A stretch of 64,000 bases of DNA. It comes from Amorphochlora amoebiformis. Taxonomy: Eukaryota; Cercozoa; Chlorarachniophyceae. The stretch spans positions 1 through 64,000 of the forward strand of contig BAAHQB010000501.1 in assembly GCA_054601695.1 (NCBI GenBank), in the 5' to 3' direction. Position numbers and translations under genes: made by a program. The notes under the pieces are model-generated. The model was not told where the DNA came from, did no database searches, and saw only the letters and a list, made by a program, of their open reading frames with translations. Positions 1-63,671 of this stretch are shown here, piece after piece (the first letter of the stretch is position 1; the number at the start of each line of letters is the position of its first letter).

Positions 1-209
1 AGGCTCTTTGGAATCGTCAACCTTAAATTTAATATATATATATATTATATATACATATATATATATATACATATATATACATATACATATACATATTTAG
101 ATATGTGTGCGTATATATTATGTATACCTTATAGATCGAGCAAAGGTTGTCGAGTCCTCCGCAGGCGACGTACTGGTATGTGATATGATTTGTTATGATA
201 TGATATGAT

Positions 210-244
<35 letters not shown>

Positions 245-1812
245 CTGTATATATTGTGCATATATGTAAATGTGTGTGTGTGTGTACATGTCTATAAATT
301 TGTGTATATATACCTTTGAAGACGGCGAGTATGCGCAGGTCATAACCCATGAACTACGGAGCTAAATGTATACATGTATATATGATATGCATGTATCGTA
401 TGCATGCATATTAAAACACATTTGTACCATATTTAATTACCATGATAGCCTGAAGCTTGTGGGTGGTGAAGGCATTCCAGATGATTAGTTTACCATCCTG
501 ATATGAAAACATTATATATATATATATATATATATATTACACAATGTAAAATATGTGCGTACCTGAGAGGCACTAACGAGATGTCTCTTATCCTGGGACC
601 AGTGCATGGCATAGATCTTGCCAAAGTGGCCTAATTTTAATGTGTAAGTAAACAAATAACTCTATCACCACACTTAGGTTCTTACACAAATTTTGTATGT
701 ACACACATACTTATCTAAATATACATGCATGTAGCTGTGTGTAGCTGTATAAAATACATCATGTATGCATACCCTTCAGTGTTTTGCGGTACTTGATCCC
801 CGGAACGAGGTTGGAGAATCTAAGTATATTATTCTCACTTACATTATATATGTATATGTATGTATATATATGTATACATATAATACACATATATACACAT
901 ACAGTGTACACATACACAAAAACACATATACATATTAAAAAATACACCGCTTTTCTTAAACACACGTAGACACTTACGAGGATTGTAAAATACACATGTA
1001 AACATGCACGTATGCATATATCCATACACATACATGTACATGCAAAAGTGAAAAATATTAATACAATTATATATGTACTGATACACATAATATCTTTGTA
1101 TCCATGCAATGCAAAATATATGTAACCTATCTTTTGACTCCTCCTGCATATAATTCACGGTACCCCTAGAAAAATCATAAAAACAAACGAGTTCAAAACA
1201 AAGATTTCCTAAAAAGTTTCTAAGTTTTTATTAACCGAGATTCCACAGTATATCTATATCGCAAAGAACAGTTGGTGAACTCTTCGTGAGGTATAGAACG
1301 AAGACAGATTGAGAGGAAAAGAAACTAGAGGGTAAGGGTGGCACGACGGATAACAATGACAATACGCTCGCGTTAGGAAGAAGGGGAGAAACTTCGAGAG
1401 AAATCAAACCAACCTGACTAGCCTTTCAGAAAAAAAGCAGAACAAAAATACCGATTCCACACGCAAGACAGTAAGGTACATGGCGCATATAAACAGCCTC
1501 CCTGCCACATATCATACCAACATGCCCAAACACCCTAAAATGAGTCACCTACATCGCGAGAGACAACATTTTCGCGGCTAAAAACGATCCGGTTTCTTGC
1601 GCGCAAAGCGCAACTGACCGAGAGAGACTATTCGTGCATAACCATCGCATACTATATGTGCCAGGAGTCTCGAAATCTCAGGGAAACTACCCAAAGAAAA
1701 AGGAAAAGACTGCAAATATAAATATTAAGACGACTCACATCTTTTTCCGCAACTGAATAAGTTCCTCCGTAAGGGTCGCAATCTGTTTCTTGAGTGAATC
1801 CTTTCCAGACAT
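1..1812 (-). CDS. GNB: Heterotrimeric G-protein beta subunit, 5' part (partial at left edge)
   Basis: Eight exons in order 1739-1812, 1127-1165, 773-819, 563-630, 441-497, 314-361, 128-172 and 1-21 (cut by the edge) join without a stop into 133 residues. Every intron is GT-AG. The reading gives the G-beta N-terminal helix ([10 protein letters not shown]...), then [38 protein letters not shown] and [15 protein letters not shown], which are hallmark G-beta blade motifs. The family is about 340 aa of seven WD40 blades that bind G-gamma and G-alpha at the membrane and relay receptor signals; here the start and about one and a half blades are present. The ATG at 1812 has an ACC context and opens the family-typical N-terminus. 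Oddity: the usual Ala-Ile-Pro-Leu reads Ala-Ile-Met-Leu at the 441/361 junction. The identification is very secure; single exon ends may be off by a codon. Confidence 0.93.
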
Positions 1813-2574
1813 GGTAAGTAGGGTCGCCCGGGTCTGCAGATGTCGGTGAGATGGGTGGAAAAGAGGCGGGTTTCGTGGAGAACAGTGGGGTTTTTGAGCT
1901 AGATTTGGCGCCTCCGGCAAACAGTTCAACTGGCCAACTGGATGCAACCGCAGGGGGAGATTGGTGAGGGGAAAGTTTGGAGAATTATTCAATTTTTTTT
2001 CACGGGTCTGTTTTTGTCGGCGATTGATATACATATTAAGGAAGCTATGGAGTGGTATTATGTCAATATTAACAGACGCCGGAAGATCATGAAAACAATT
2101 AGGTATAATTACCTATAAATAAATCCTTATGAGATTAGATCTGGCATAGAGCGCCGTTATTCTTGCTGAAATATTGAGATGTTATATAGGCACTTTTCAT
2201 AGCTTTTTTGCAATTCGGTTATGACTTACAAGCTTATTTGAAAATTCGAAATACATAAGTAAAATTATGAATTGTAGACGTATACATATAGGAAGAGACA
2301 CAGAAATGTACGCGTACCCATCTAGTAAAACAGGGATAATTTGAAAGGAACCCACCGATGAGAGCAACGAAATGAAACAGGGGACACCGATAGAGATAAT
2401 GAGGAGAGAATGAGAGAGGGAGAGAAAATAAGAGAGAGAGAGGGAGAAAGCGTGTGGGAGAGAGTGAAAGAAGCGATGTATAATACCTTATATATATATA
2501 TATATATATAAACATACCTTATCCACCTAATAATAGTATCCCCATTCATCTTTGAGATCATTTAGTGTTAAGTT

Positions 2575-2620
2575 TACGTTTAGGGTTAGGGCTAGGGCTA
2601 GGGCTACGGTTAGGGATAGA
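2575..2620 (+). repeat. Interstitial telomere-like repeat
   Basis: Degenerate TTAGGG/CTAGGG hexamers (TTAGGGCTAGGGCTAGGG pattern) followed by ordinary sequence, so this is internal and not a chromosome end. Confidence 0.8.
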
Positions 2621-2689
2621 GCTCACCGCATGCGTGTGACCTACTATATCTAGGTATCTACACCCGTAAAGAAGTGATTTATATATATG

Positions 2690-2698
2690 TATACATAC

Positions 2699-2733
<35 letters not shown>

Positions 2734-3030
2734 TAATTTATATATATATATATATATATAATTTATATTTATTATATATATATATTATTCAAAAATAGTT
2801 TACGTTTAGGGCTAGGGTTAGTGTTAGGGCTAGGGTTAGGGTTAGGGTTAGAGTTAGGTTTACGTTTAGGGTTAGGGCTAGGTCAGGGTTTGGATTAGAG
2901 CAAGGGTTGTGTTTAGATATAGTTCCTTATTTACACTGTATATATATTAAAATATATATGTATAATATACTTGTCTAGAGATAATACACAAAAAGCATAC
3001 ATGATTTTGGTACAGATTTATATCTACATA

Positions 3031-3074
<44 letters not shown>

Positions 3075-3100
3075 GTGTGTGTATGTATAAATATTTGTAG

Positions 3101-3141
<41 letters not shown>

Positions 3142-3153
3142 TACATATATATG

Positions 3154-3237
<84 letters not shown>

Positions 3238-3440
3238 ATATAAATATACATATTTATATGTATTATATATATATATATATATATATATTTTATTAAAATA
3301 TGTATTTAGATATATATACATGTATTATATATACACACACACATATATATATACATATATTATATTTATATATAAAATATATATATATGTGTGGTGTGTG
3401 TGTGTGTGTGTATGTATATATATATGCCTTCACAACACAT
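2690..3440. repeat. (TA)n array with (CA)n and a second telomere-like block
   Basis: Long TA dinucleotide runs with short CA/TG runs at 3155-3172 and 3325-3413. A degenerate TTAGGG-type block lies at 2797-2905 (TTTAGGGCTAGGGTTAG pattern). All open frames here are repeat translations. Confidence 0.85.
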
Positions 3441-3595
3441 GTAACACGCAGACATCCCATACCGGACACAACACCCACACACCTCTAACGTAAAATTGCC
3501 ACCGATCCCTCACTTAACCCCCCTTCTCCTCATATCGGGTTCACTTTAGATTATCCGAGACGGTGAATAACACTGTTTTCTGTTAATACTTCCCG

Positions 3596-3651
3596 GGGGG
3601 GGGGGGGGGGGGGGGGGGGGGCGGGGGGGGGGGGGGGGGGGGGGGGGGGGG
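3596..3651 (+). repeat. Homopolymeric G tract upstream of the transporter
   Basis: About 55 consecutive G residues interrupted by a single C, ending roughly 385 bp before the transporter ATG. The tract could form G-quadruplex structures on the plus strand. Its exact length should be treated with caution because homopolymers are error-prone in assemblies. Confidence 0.85.
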
Positions 3652-4035
3652 TGTTCGAACCTCGCTTACCACGCACAGCGAGCAGGCAAGACATGGGTAG
3701 ACGGGCTTGGTGAAGCAGGGGTGGGATGGATGCTGCACAGGATGAGGATGATGAGCGATAATTTACGGCGAGACAACCAGCGAAAGGGTCGCCACTGCCA
3801 CAGCGAAGAAGCAGACCATCGAAGCCCACACCTACATATCCCCGGAAGATGGCACACACGTAGTACGGATATTTCGGAAGCAAGCCGAAAAAATGATGCC
3901 TTTTTTTCGGTGTATTAGCCTAATCTCCACCAACAAAAACGTGAGAAACAAAAAGCGCAAAAGCTTTTCCTATCGAAGAGCCTTACCTGAGGTGCCTGGG
4001 GCTTCGCAAAATCCACGGCACTGCGCGGTTCCAAT

Positions 4036-5550
4036 ATGTCCACTTGTGTCTACGGTTCATCGTCCGCCACCGGCACCACATTCGACTCGCAGCTATGCGT
4101 TACGGCAGGCGCCACCGTCACCAGTAACTCCGATGCCACAGCGATTGCGACAATCACGGATCTCGATAGTGTCGCGGTTATCATCGATGTTCTCTGGGTC
4201 CTTGTGTGTGGTATCCTTGTGTTCTGGATGCAGGCCGGGTTCGCCATGCTTGAGGCCGGATCTGTGCGTGCGAAGAACACAAACAATATTTTGTTCAAGA
4301 ACATCATGGACGCATCGATCGGCGCTATCTGCTTTTGGCTACTGGGATTTTCGTTTGCCTACGGAAACAATCGCTACCAGTACGACAACCCGGGCAGCGA
4401 CAATACATTCATCGGTGCAGGAAACTGGGCTCTTCGCAACTTCAACAACGATGACAATTACCACTCTTTCTTCTTCCAGTGGGCATTCGCTGGAGCCGCC
4501 GCCACTATCGTATCTGGATCAGTCGCTGAACGCTGTAGGCTCGAGGCGTACTTCATCTACACTATTGTCCTTACCACGTTTGTGTATCCTGTCGTCGTCC
4601 ACTGGGTGTGGTCTGGAACCGGTTGGGCTTCTGCCTTCTACGCTAACGATAAGGGTGAACGATACCTTAAGGATAACGGTATGATCGATTTCGCCGGATC
4701 TGGAGTCGTTCACATGACCGGTGGCTTCGCTGGACTCGTTGGTGCCATTGCTCTTGGACCCCGCAAATACTTCGGAGACCCGGAGAACGAACACAAGCTA
4801 AGGGGATCCTCTGACCTTCTCTGTGCTCTTGGAGTTGCAATTCTCTGGATGGGCTGGTATGGTTTCAACGCAGGCTCCACCCTCGGGGCTGCAGCCGGTT
4901 ACGGTACACCATTCCCCTACATCGCTGTCGCTTCAAAGGTTTGTGTTACTACTACCATCGCCGCAGCTATGGGAGCTATCTGCACCATGTTATACTCGCG
5001 CATCGTTCAGGGCTACTTCAATCTTGGCCTTTGCTTAAACGGAGTTCTGGCCGGTCTAGTATCTATTACTGCCCCCTGCTCTGTTGTTGAGCCGTGGGCT
5101 GCAATGATGATCGGCCTCATTGGATCTTTCGTTTACATTGGATTTTCCAATCTTATTAAGATGCTTGGCGTGGACGATCCACTTGACGCCTTCCCCGTCC
5201 ATGGTGGATGTGGCATGTGGGGCGTTCTCTCTGTTGGTATTTTCGCTACGCGCTCCAACATTTCTCGCACTTACGGCTTCGACAATGATGCTGTCAAGAA
5301 TGGCAACCAGTTCCGCAACCAACTTGCTGGTATGCTTGCTATCATCTGCTGGGTCGTCGCCACATCTTCCCTCATCTTCTTTCCTCTTAAGTTCGCTGGG
5401 CTTCTCCGCGTCTCTGAGGAAGAAGAGGAGAAGGGTCTCGACGCCTCCGAGCATGGTGTTGAAATGATCGGTGGCGAATCCAAGGGTGCCCTCGAGAAGA
5501 AGGGGTCTATTGGAGGTGCTGCTTTGAACGCAGGATCCACCGCTGTTTAA
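4036..5550 (+). CDS. AMT: Ammonium transporter, AMT/Mep family, intronless
   Basis: A 504-residue uninterrupted frame from ATG to TAA. It encodes a membrane channel-type transporter of the AMT/Mep/Rh superfamily that conducts ammonium/ammonia across the plasma membrane as a trimer. Visible family marks: first membrane helix with FWMQAGFAMLEAGSVRAKN (residues 63-81); the signature DFAGSGVVHMTGGFAGLVGA (218-237) carrying the first pore histidine (226); DPLDAFPVHGGCGMWG (381-396) with the second pore histidine (389); and Phe/Trp-rich FFFQWAFAGAAATIVSGS around 145-162 near the expected recruitment site. About 11 hydrophobic segments follow an N-terminal stretch of some 45 residues; the C-terminal tail after about 458 is acidic (EEEEEK) and cytoplasmic. 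Codons favour C at third positions, unlike the surrounding AT-rich DNA. It is the only clearly intronless gene here, next to genes with dozens of introns, so retrocopy or recent transfer is possible but unproven. Confidence 0.96.
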   Translation: MSTCVYGSSSATGTTFDSQLCVTAGATVTSNSDATAIATITDLDSVAVIIDVLWVLVCGILVFWMQAGFAMLEAGSVRAKNTNNILFKNIMDASIGAICFWLLGFSFAYGNNRYQYDNPGSDNTFIGAGNWALRNFNNDDNYHSFFFQWAFAGAAATIVSGSVAERCRLEAYFIYTIVLTTFVYPVVVHWVWSGTGWASAFYANDKGERYLKDNGMIDFAGSGVVHMTGGFAGLVGAIALGPRKYFGDPENEHKLRGSSDLLCALGVAILWMGWYGFNAGSTLGAAAGYGTPFPYIAVASKVCVTTTIAAAMGAICTMLYSRIVQGYFNLGLCLNGVLAGLVSITAPCSVVEPWAAMMIGLIGSFVYIGFSNLIKMLGVDDPLDAFPVHGGCGMWGVLSVGIFATRSNISRTYGFDNDAVKNGNQFRNQLAGMLAIICWVVATSSLIFFPLKFAGLLRVSEEEEEKGLDASEHGVEMIGGESKGALEKKGSIGGAALNAGSTAV

Positions 5551-6417
5551 GTTGTGTATATTCTCTCCGCGAGATGTGTCACGCGAAACATAAGGATGAG
5601 TTAGGCAGTGTTTAACCTGCTTTACGACCGTGCAGATCTCTCTGTACAGTGTTGAGGTATGAAGAGGGAGGCTGTGAATGTGCACTTCTTTCCCGTGGGA
5701 GTGAGAAGGGATGGAATACGTCAAGGTTGATGGTTTTTGGAAGTTTATATGACCGTGCACGGAAATATCATCCTAGCGTAAGTAATTGTTTGCCGCTATG
5801 TGGAGAACTTAATCTAAACAAAATGTGAACTCGCTTATTTATTATTATTAGCTAGAAGTTAATGATATGTAACGCGGAAATCAATTACCTAGATTACATC
5901 TAGTAGTACAATCGAGTTGACATAATCTAGATAATAGCTTACACCTGGAATACTACAGTCTAGACAGTAATGAGCTTGTAATTCTAGGTATAATAGGACT
6001 AAGGTCTAATGGTTAACGTTAGTGTAAGAACTAGAAGCTCGTAATAATTTACAGGTTAAAACCTGTATAGTTCTATGACTAGTATGAATACATATAAATA
6101 ACATAACACTTAACTAGCTAAATGTTGCAAGAGTTGAAGAATTCAGTCTAGGCTAGCGCTGTGTGTGGTTTTATAATTCATTTTTCTATATATAACTGGA
6201 TCTACGTGGATCTAGTGGATAGTAGAGTTCATCAGCGCGTCGATCAGACTACTAGACTAGAAATATTTCTAGAATTTGGATAAACAGATGTACTATTAGA
6301 TCATCTAATTAAATTATAAGCGCATGCACGCGGCATGTGCGTGTATTACACTAGGTCTACTAGTAGGTAGTACTGTGCCGTTATATTATTTTCTCGGACA
6401 TAAAATATATGGCGCTG
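5551..6417. other. Convergent intergenic region, CTAG-rich, free of TA arrays
   Basis: This lies between the transporter stop and the stop of the long minus-strand gene, so it carries two 3' flanks. It has no microsatellite. From about 5830 to 6370 it is full of CTAG, CTAGA and TCTAGAT words. I see no exon. Confidence 0.7.
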
Positions 6418-46539
<40,122 letters not shown>

Positions 46540-46645
46540 CCGACCACGTTTATTGAGTTTCCCGGGGATTCCGGAATTCTGTGGGCATCCGGTATTCTCA
46601 CGTATTTCTCCGGGATTTTCGCCAAATTATTTTCGCGTCTCAGCA
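46540..46645. promoter_or_regulatory. Presumed bidirectional promoter of the long gene and MTR3
   Basis: Only 106 bp separate the two divergent start codons. The interval is repeat-free and has mixed composition (TTCCCGGGGATTCCGG). I see no clear TATA box. Assignment as a promoter is inferred from position only. Confidence 0.55.
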
Positions 46646-47360
46646 ATGGCAGCTGCGAGGGGCACGGGGACATACCGGCCGCGATGGGCGCCTGTAGAGA
46701 AAGGGAAGGATGATAAACCTGGGAAATCGGATCCATCGGAAAGGCTGGACGGAAGAAAGCAGTTCGAGATGAGAAGCGCCTTTATGAAAGTTGGAGCTGT
46801 CTCCCGGGCAACGGGTTCTGCTTACGTAGAGACGGTCCGCTTATCGCGTTCCCATTACTCGTATATTGAAATTATGTGTCTTCAGAACAATGTCAAGGTG
46901 GTCTGTGGGGTGTATGGCCCTACGTCGAACGAACGCACGTCCTACAGCGACAAGGGCCAGCTCTCATGCTCTTTTGAATTTTCGCCGTTTGCGCGGGAAA
47001 AGAGGCGGTCTAGGGATGATGAGCAGCTGGAGAGAGCGATATCGCTTATGGTGGAGGAAGCACTCACGGTCAGGGCGTGTTCATTCTGGTCTCGCGTAGT
47101 GGCGATTATTTCTCTTCCTTTGTATCTCCCTCTATTTTCTCCCTTTGCGATCTCTCCTGCCTCACCCTTCCGCCTCCCTTCTTTTTACGTGATGCATAGG
47201 CATCGATCCAGCTCGATAAGTTTCCGAAGGCTGTGGTTAAGGTTTGGGTGGTTGTCCTAGAGGGTAAAAGCGGATATTTAGGTGCAGCAGTCACCTGTGC
47301 TTCACTTGCACTAGCAGGTCTCAGGGAGTTATTTTACATATTATCACGTATTAAACATAC

Positions 47361-47447
<87 letters not shown>

Positions 47448-47554
47448 TAATATATATATATATATATATAACATATACATATATATATATATGTATATTT
47501 ATTAATAAATATATATATATATATGTACACATACATATATATGCATATATGTAC

Positions 47555-47614
<60 letters not shown>

Positions 47615-47712
47615 ATATATATACATATATGTTATATATGCATGTGGATTTTTGTGTGTGTTGTGTGTGGGCGTGTGTGTGTGGGCGTGTATGTGTGGGC
47701 GTGTGTATGTGC

Positions 47713-47766
<54 letters not shown>

Positions 47767-47857
47767 ATAATATATATGGCATATGTACGTAGGTAATTAT
47801 TAGTATTACATATATAATATATATATATATATATACATATATATACACACATATATG

Positions 47858-47895
<38 letters not shown>

Positions 47896-48060
47896 TATTT
47901 ATAAATTTATATATCTATATACTTATATATTATATAAGTATATAATAAATGTAACACAAATGTATATTATATTATATTATATATATATATATATATATAA
48001 TATCTCAATATTTACATGTGTGTATGTAAATATTCCTTCATATCTAATGTATACATAATA

Positions 48061-48122
<62 letters not shown>

Positions 48123-48204
48123 TTTTTAATATATATGTGTATATATATATATATATATTTATACTATATATATATATATATCTAATATATATGAATTTTA
48201 TATA

Positions 48205-48240
<36 letters not shown>

Positions 48241-48272
48241 ATATCAACATATATATATATTAGATTTACATA

Positions 48273-48310
<38 letters not shown>

Positions 48311-48326
48311 TATTTCAATGTACACA

Positions 48327-48391
<65 letters not shown>

Positions 48392-48612
48392 ATATATTAT
48401 ATATATATATATTTTATATATACATATATAACAAATATATGTATATATACATATATATATATATAATATATATTACATATATATATATACATATTATATT
48501 ACACATATACATAAATATTATATACATATGTATATGTATATACATATATATATATATATGTATGTGTATGTGTATTGCATATATATGTATGTAAATATAT
48601 GCATATTTATAC

Positions 48613-48697
<85 letters not shown>

Positions 48698-48973
48698 ACA
48701 TATATGTTTATATATATACATATATAATATACAATATATGTATACATACAATACATATACATACAATACATATATGCATATAAATACATATATATGTCTA
48801 TATATATATATGTGTATGTATATGTATATACATATGTTATACATGTATGTGTGTAATATATATGACATATTCATACGATATATATATATACATGTGTAGT
48901 ATGTATGTATATATAATTGTTACATGCATATAAATTAGATTATGCCCTTACTTATTATGTATCGCGTTGTTAC

Positions 48974-49034
<61 letters not shown>

Positions 49035-49093
49035 AATATAATAAACATTATATACATGTAGTACATGTATTGGGTATGCGTACATATTATGTA

Positions 49094-49149
<56 letters not shown>

Positions 49150-49668
49150 GTGTGTGTGTGTGTGTGTGTGAATTTAAATGTATATGTGCGTGTGTGTGTG
49201 TATTCCAATGTGTGTGTATCTTAATATATTCATGTGATAGACTCTGATATAAATACGATATATATATAGACGCTGGAATCGAAATGTACGACATGGTGTC
49301 ATCGATTTCCGTGGGTATTCGAAAGTCGGCAATACAAAACTAACATGAAAACTAACTTCGATTCATGCCCTGAGTTGTTCTGATCGCGTTGTTGCAGAGA
49401 GGACCTACTAATGGATCCAACGGAAGCTGAGCGTGGGTCTTCCGATTTTGGTGGATCCCTTTTGCTCGCTTATATGCCATCGCTTCAACAAATAACGTAC
49501 ATAAGTCAAAAGGGGACGATAGATAGCAAAGTCGCTCAAGACATGGTCAAACTGTGCTCCGAGGGGTGCTCAAAGTTGCACTCGCTTATGCGTAAGTGCT
49601 TGGTCGAAGCGGAGCGGAAACGACAGGCGAAGCTCGCCCGAGAACACTCTCGATCAAATTCAAGTTAA
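46646..49668 (+). CDS. MTR3: Exosome complex component MTR3 (EXOSC6-like, RNase PH fold)
   Basis: Exons 46646-46834, 46886-47068, 47200-47317, 49270-49314 and 49400-49668 give 804 nt, 267 residues plus TAA (human EXOSC6 is 272). MTR3 is one of six RNase PH-like ring subunits of the RNA exosome, catalytically inert in eukaryotes, acting in 3' RNA processing and decay. Visible motifs: [27 protein letters not shown] joined to [31 protein letters not shown] joined to [74 protein letters not shown]. Intron 1 is 51 bp and in frame; intron 3 (1,952 bp) is filled with TA arrays; intron 4 is 85 bp with two ACTAAC-type branch points. The exon 5 acceptor could be either of two tandem AGs; phase picks 49400. 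An in-frame ATG at 46553 would add 31 residues without family support. Confidence 0.93.
47318..49269 (+). repeat. MTR3: MTR3 intron 3: TA-dominated microsatellite block
   Basis: This 1,952-bp intron is mainly (TA)n with short TG/CA runs (47655-47710 and 49150-49200). Its acceptor is formed by the array itself (ATATATATAG just before 49270). No exon is seen inside. Confidence 0.85.
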
Positions 49669-50429
49669 ACTCGCCTCAGTGGCCTATTTATTAATTACTG
49701 TGTTACAAGAAGTGCTTTACTAACTCGCCTCACTGGCCTATTTAATTGTATTAAATACTGTGCACTATACACTTAGGCGACTTGAAATTAGATGGTATAG
49801 GTACTAGTTAGTTGTAGACACAGACTATCTAGATTCTAGACTATAGACTATCTATCAACTATCTAGATCTATTGGTGTCTATGTAGATGTGGCGGCGGTT
49901 GGTGCTGGCCATGGTTTTGAGAACGTGCCGCGGCTTATAATCTAGATAATTACTTTAGGCTGGCACTAGTTCTAGAGTTGTAAACTAGTCACTCAAATTC
50001 AATACGTGATAAATTCAACTTGATCTAGTTGATCATAGTTCTAGCGTATAACATATGGCATACGAATTTCCTCTTCCGGCCGCCATCGCAGTTGGTATAT
50101 TATTGAGACTTAAGCCCTAGCGTCTGGCCCCAGAGCCTGAATCAACCATTACCTTCGATTAAAAAAGTTGTATATATATATATATATATTATAAATGTGC
50201 ACATATATATATATATATGTATAAACATATATATATATATATATATATATCTATCTACATTTATATTTGTACATTTACCTATATGTTTTCTATATTTATG
50301 TATATGTAATTGTACTGATGATAAATATAAATTATTTAGAGTGTTACACCGCACATATCTGTTGAAAATACTATATTAAAACTTATTCTAATATATACAA
50401 ACGTATGTGTACTAATACATCCTAAAGAT

Positions 50430-50466
<37 letters not shown>

Positions 50467-50911
50467 TATTTACATATACAGGTATGCATATATATGTGTA
50501 TGTATGTATATACATGTGTTATATGTTAGTTGATACTGTATTATATGTACTAGGATATTTCAACTTGAATATCTGTGTGTATTTGTAAATGAATACAAGT
50601 AAAATCATGATACGTAAAGTCTTATAATGGATGTACCCTGATTTACGTTTCCGCGGCGCTGGCGAATCTAAATATATACGAATTTGTATGTATATGCAAT
50701 TAGTATATATATATATACATATATACGATATATATATGTGTATATATATATGTATATGTATGTATGTATATTTATATATATGTATATGTGTATATATACA
50801 TATATATATACGTTTGTATACATACCTATAAATTTAATGCATTAGATATGTATGTGTACATGTCAATGTAATGCATCATGGATGTATGAATGTAATAAAT
50901 ACGTGTAAATG

Positions 50912-50949
<38 letters not shown>

Positions 50950-51060
50950 GTATATATGTGATGTATAATTCTATATATATATATATTATATATATATATA
51001 TATATACATACGTGAATACATAAGTATCTTCATAATTATACATATATAAGTAATATTATA

Positions 51061-51132
<72 letters not shown>

Positions 51133-51143
51133 ATACACACACG

Positions 51144-51179
<36 letters not shown>

Positions 51180-51230
51180 ATATATTATATTCGAATTTTA
51201 CAAAAATTAATGCATGTTTAAACTATAATT

Positions 51231-51263
<33 letters not shown>

Positions 51264-51369
51264 TATATATATGTGTATATAAATATATATACATAGACAT
51301 ACACACACGCACACACATTATACATATATACATATATACATATACATAGATACATATGTACATATATAA

Positions 51370-51402
<33 letters not shown>

Positions 51403-51519
51403 ATATACATATACATGTGTATACATAGTTTATTCTATTATCTAACATGTACATATATATATATACATACAAAGATATATATATATATATATATATATAT
51501 GATTTATTCAATACACACA

Positions 51520-51556
<37 letters not shown>

Positions 51557-51615
51557 ATAGATATGAATACATTGTGTATATATGTAAGTATATATCCATT
51601 TTTAGTTGTATAATA
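49669..51615. other. Convergent intergenic region with unassigned islands
   Basis: It starts with a direct repeat (AACTCGCCTCAGTGGCCTAT near 49667, CTCGCCTCACTGGCCTATTT near 49724), then a CTAG/TCTAGA-rich stretch (about 49780-50050) like that at 5830-6370, then TA arrays. Three islands stay unexplained: 50045-50160 (an ATG GCA TAC frame on plus, or a short frame ending TAG on minus); 50290-50400; and 50631-50672 (minus frame SPAPRKRKSG between a TTTAG and a GTACAT). None forms a supported chain. Confidence 0.5.
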
Positions 51616-62717
<11,102 letters not shown>

Positions 62718-62792
62718 CTGTATAGATGTGAGTCCTTATTTTACGAATATTATATATATATATATATAATATTTATATATATACAAACATAT

Positions 62793-62844
<52 letters not shown>

Positions 62845-62952
62845 ATATATTGCATATATTTTGAAAAGATAAAGGGATGTGTATGAGTGCGGGTATTATA
62901 CATTGCACGTATTTAAAGATAAAGGATGTGTATGAGTGTGGATATTATACAT

Positions 62953-63010
<58 letters not shown>

Positions 63011-63079
63011 AACATATATATTTTTATGTGTATAATAATAATAATATATATATATATATATATTTTGTAAAAAAATGTA

Positions 63080-63112
<33 letters not shown>

Positions 63113-63194
63113 CATATGAAAACATATATATATATATATATATACATATTTACATGTGTGTGTACATAAATATACATATATATTTATTTGCTTT

Positions 63195-63237
<43 letters not shown>

Positions 63238-63374
63238 TATTTATACATATACATACATACATGCATATGTGTATATGTATATATACATAAATTTATACAC
63301 ATATACATATATATATATATACATACATACATATGTGTGTGTGTGTGTGTGTATGTGCGTATACATACACACAC

Positions 63375-63410
<36 letters not shown>

Positions 63411-63583
63411 ATATAGATCTATACATTATGTATCTAATACAGTTAACATTAATATTCTAAATATAACAGGATTTGTTAGATTTTTCATAAATTATATACA
63501 TAAATATACATCTACATCTACAATATATATATGTACATTTATATATATATATATATATATATAAATATATGTGTGTATGTATA

Positions 63584-63622
<39 letters not shown>

Positions 63623-63636
63623 TATATATTATATAT

Positions 63637-63671
<35 letters not shown>

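Larger units (their letters stand above)
1813..4035. other. Divergent intergenic region between G-beta and ammonium transporter
   Basis: No exon chain could be supported here. From left to right it holds non-repetitive sequence upstream of G-beta (1813-2390), a purine-rich stretch (2400-2470), telomere-like runs (2575-2620 and 2797-2905), (TA)n/(CA)n blocks (2690-2790 and 2940-3440), a long G tract (3596-3651) and about 380 bp of repeat-free DNA before the transporter. It must contain both promoters because the flanking genes point outward. Small 5' noncoding exons cannot be excluded. Confidence 0.6.

Noticed and set aside
2577-2905. A chromosome end
   Set aside because: The telomere-like units are degenerate, short and followed by unique sequence and genes on both sides.
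3893-4684. 263-residue plus-strand frame overlapping the transporter
   Set aside because: It is a shadow of the transporter in another frame, Ser/Thr/Arg-rich with no family features.
46553-46645. Upstream in-frame ATG of MTR3
   Set aside because: It would add 31 Pro/Phe/Ser-rich residues not seen in the family; the ATG at 46646 fits the family start better.
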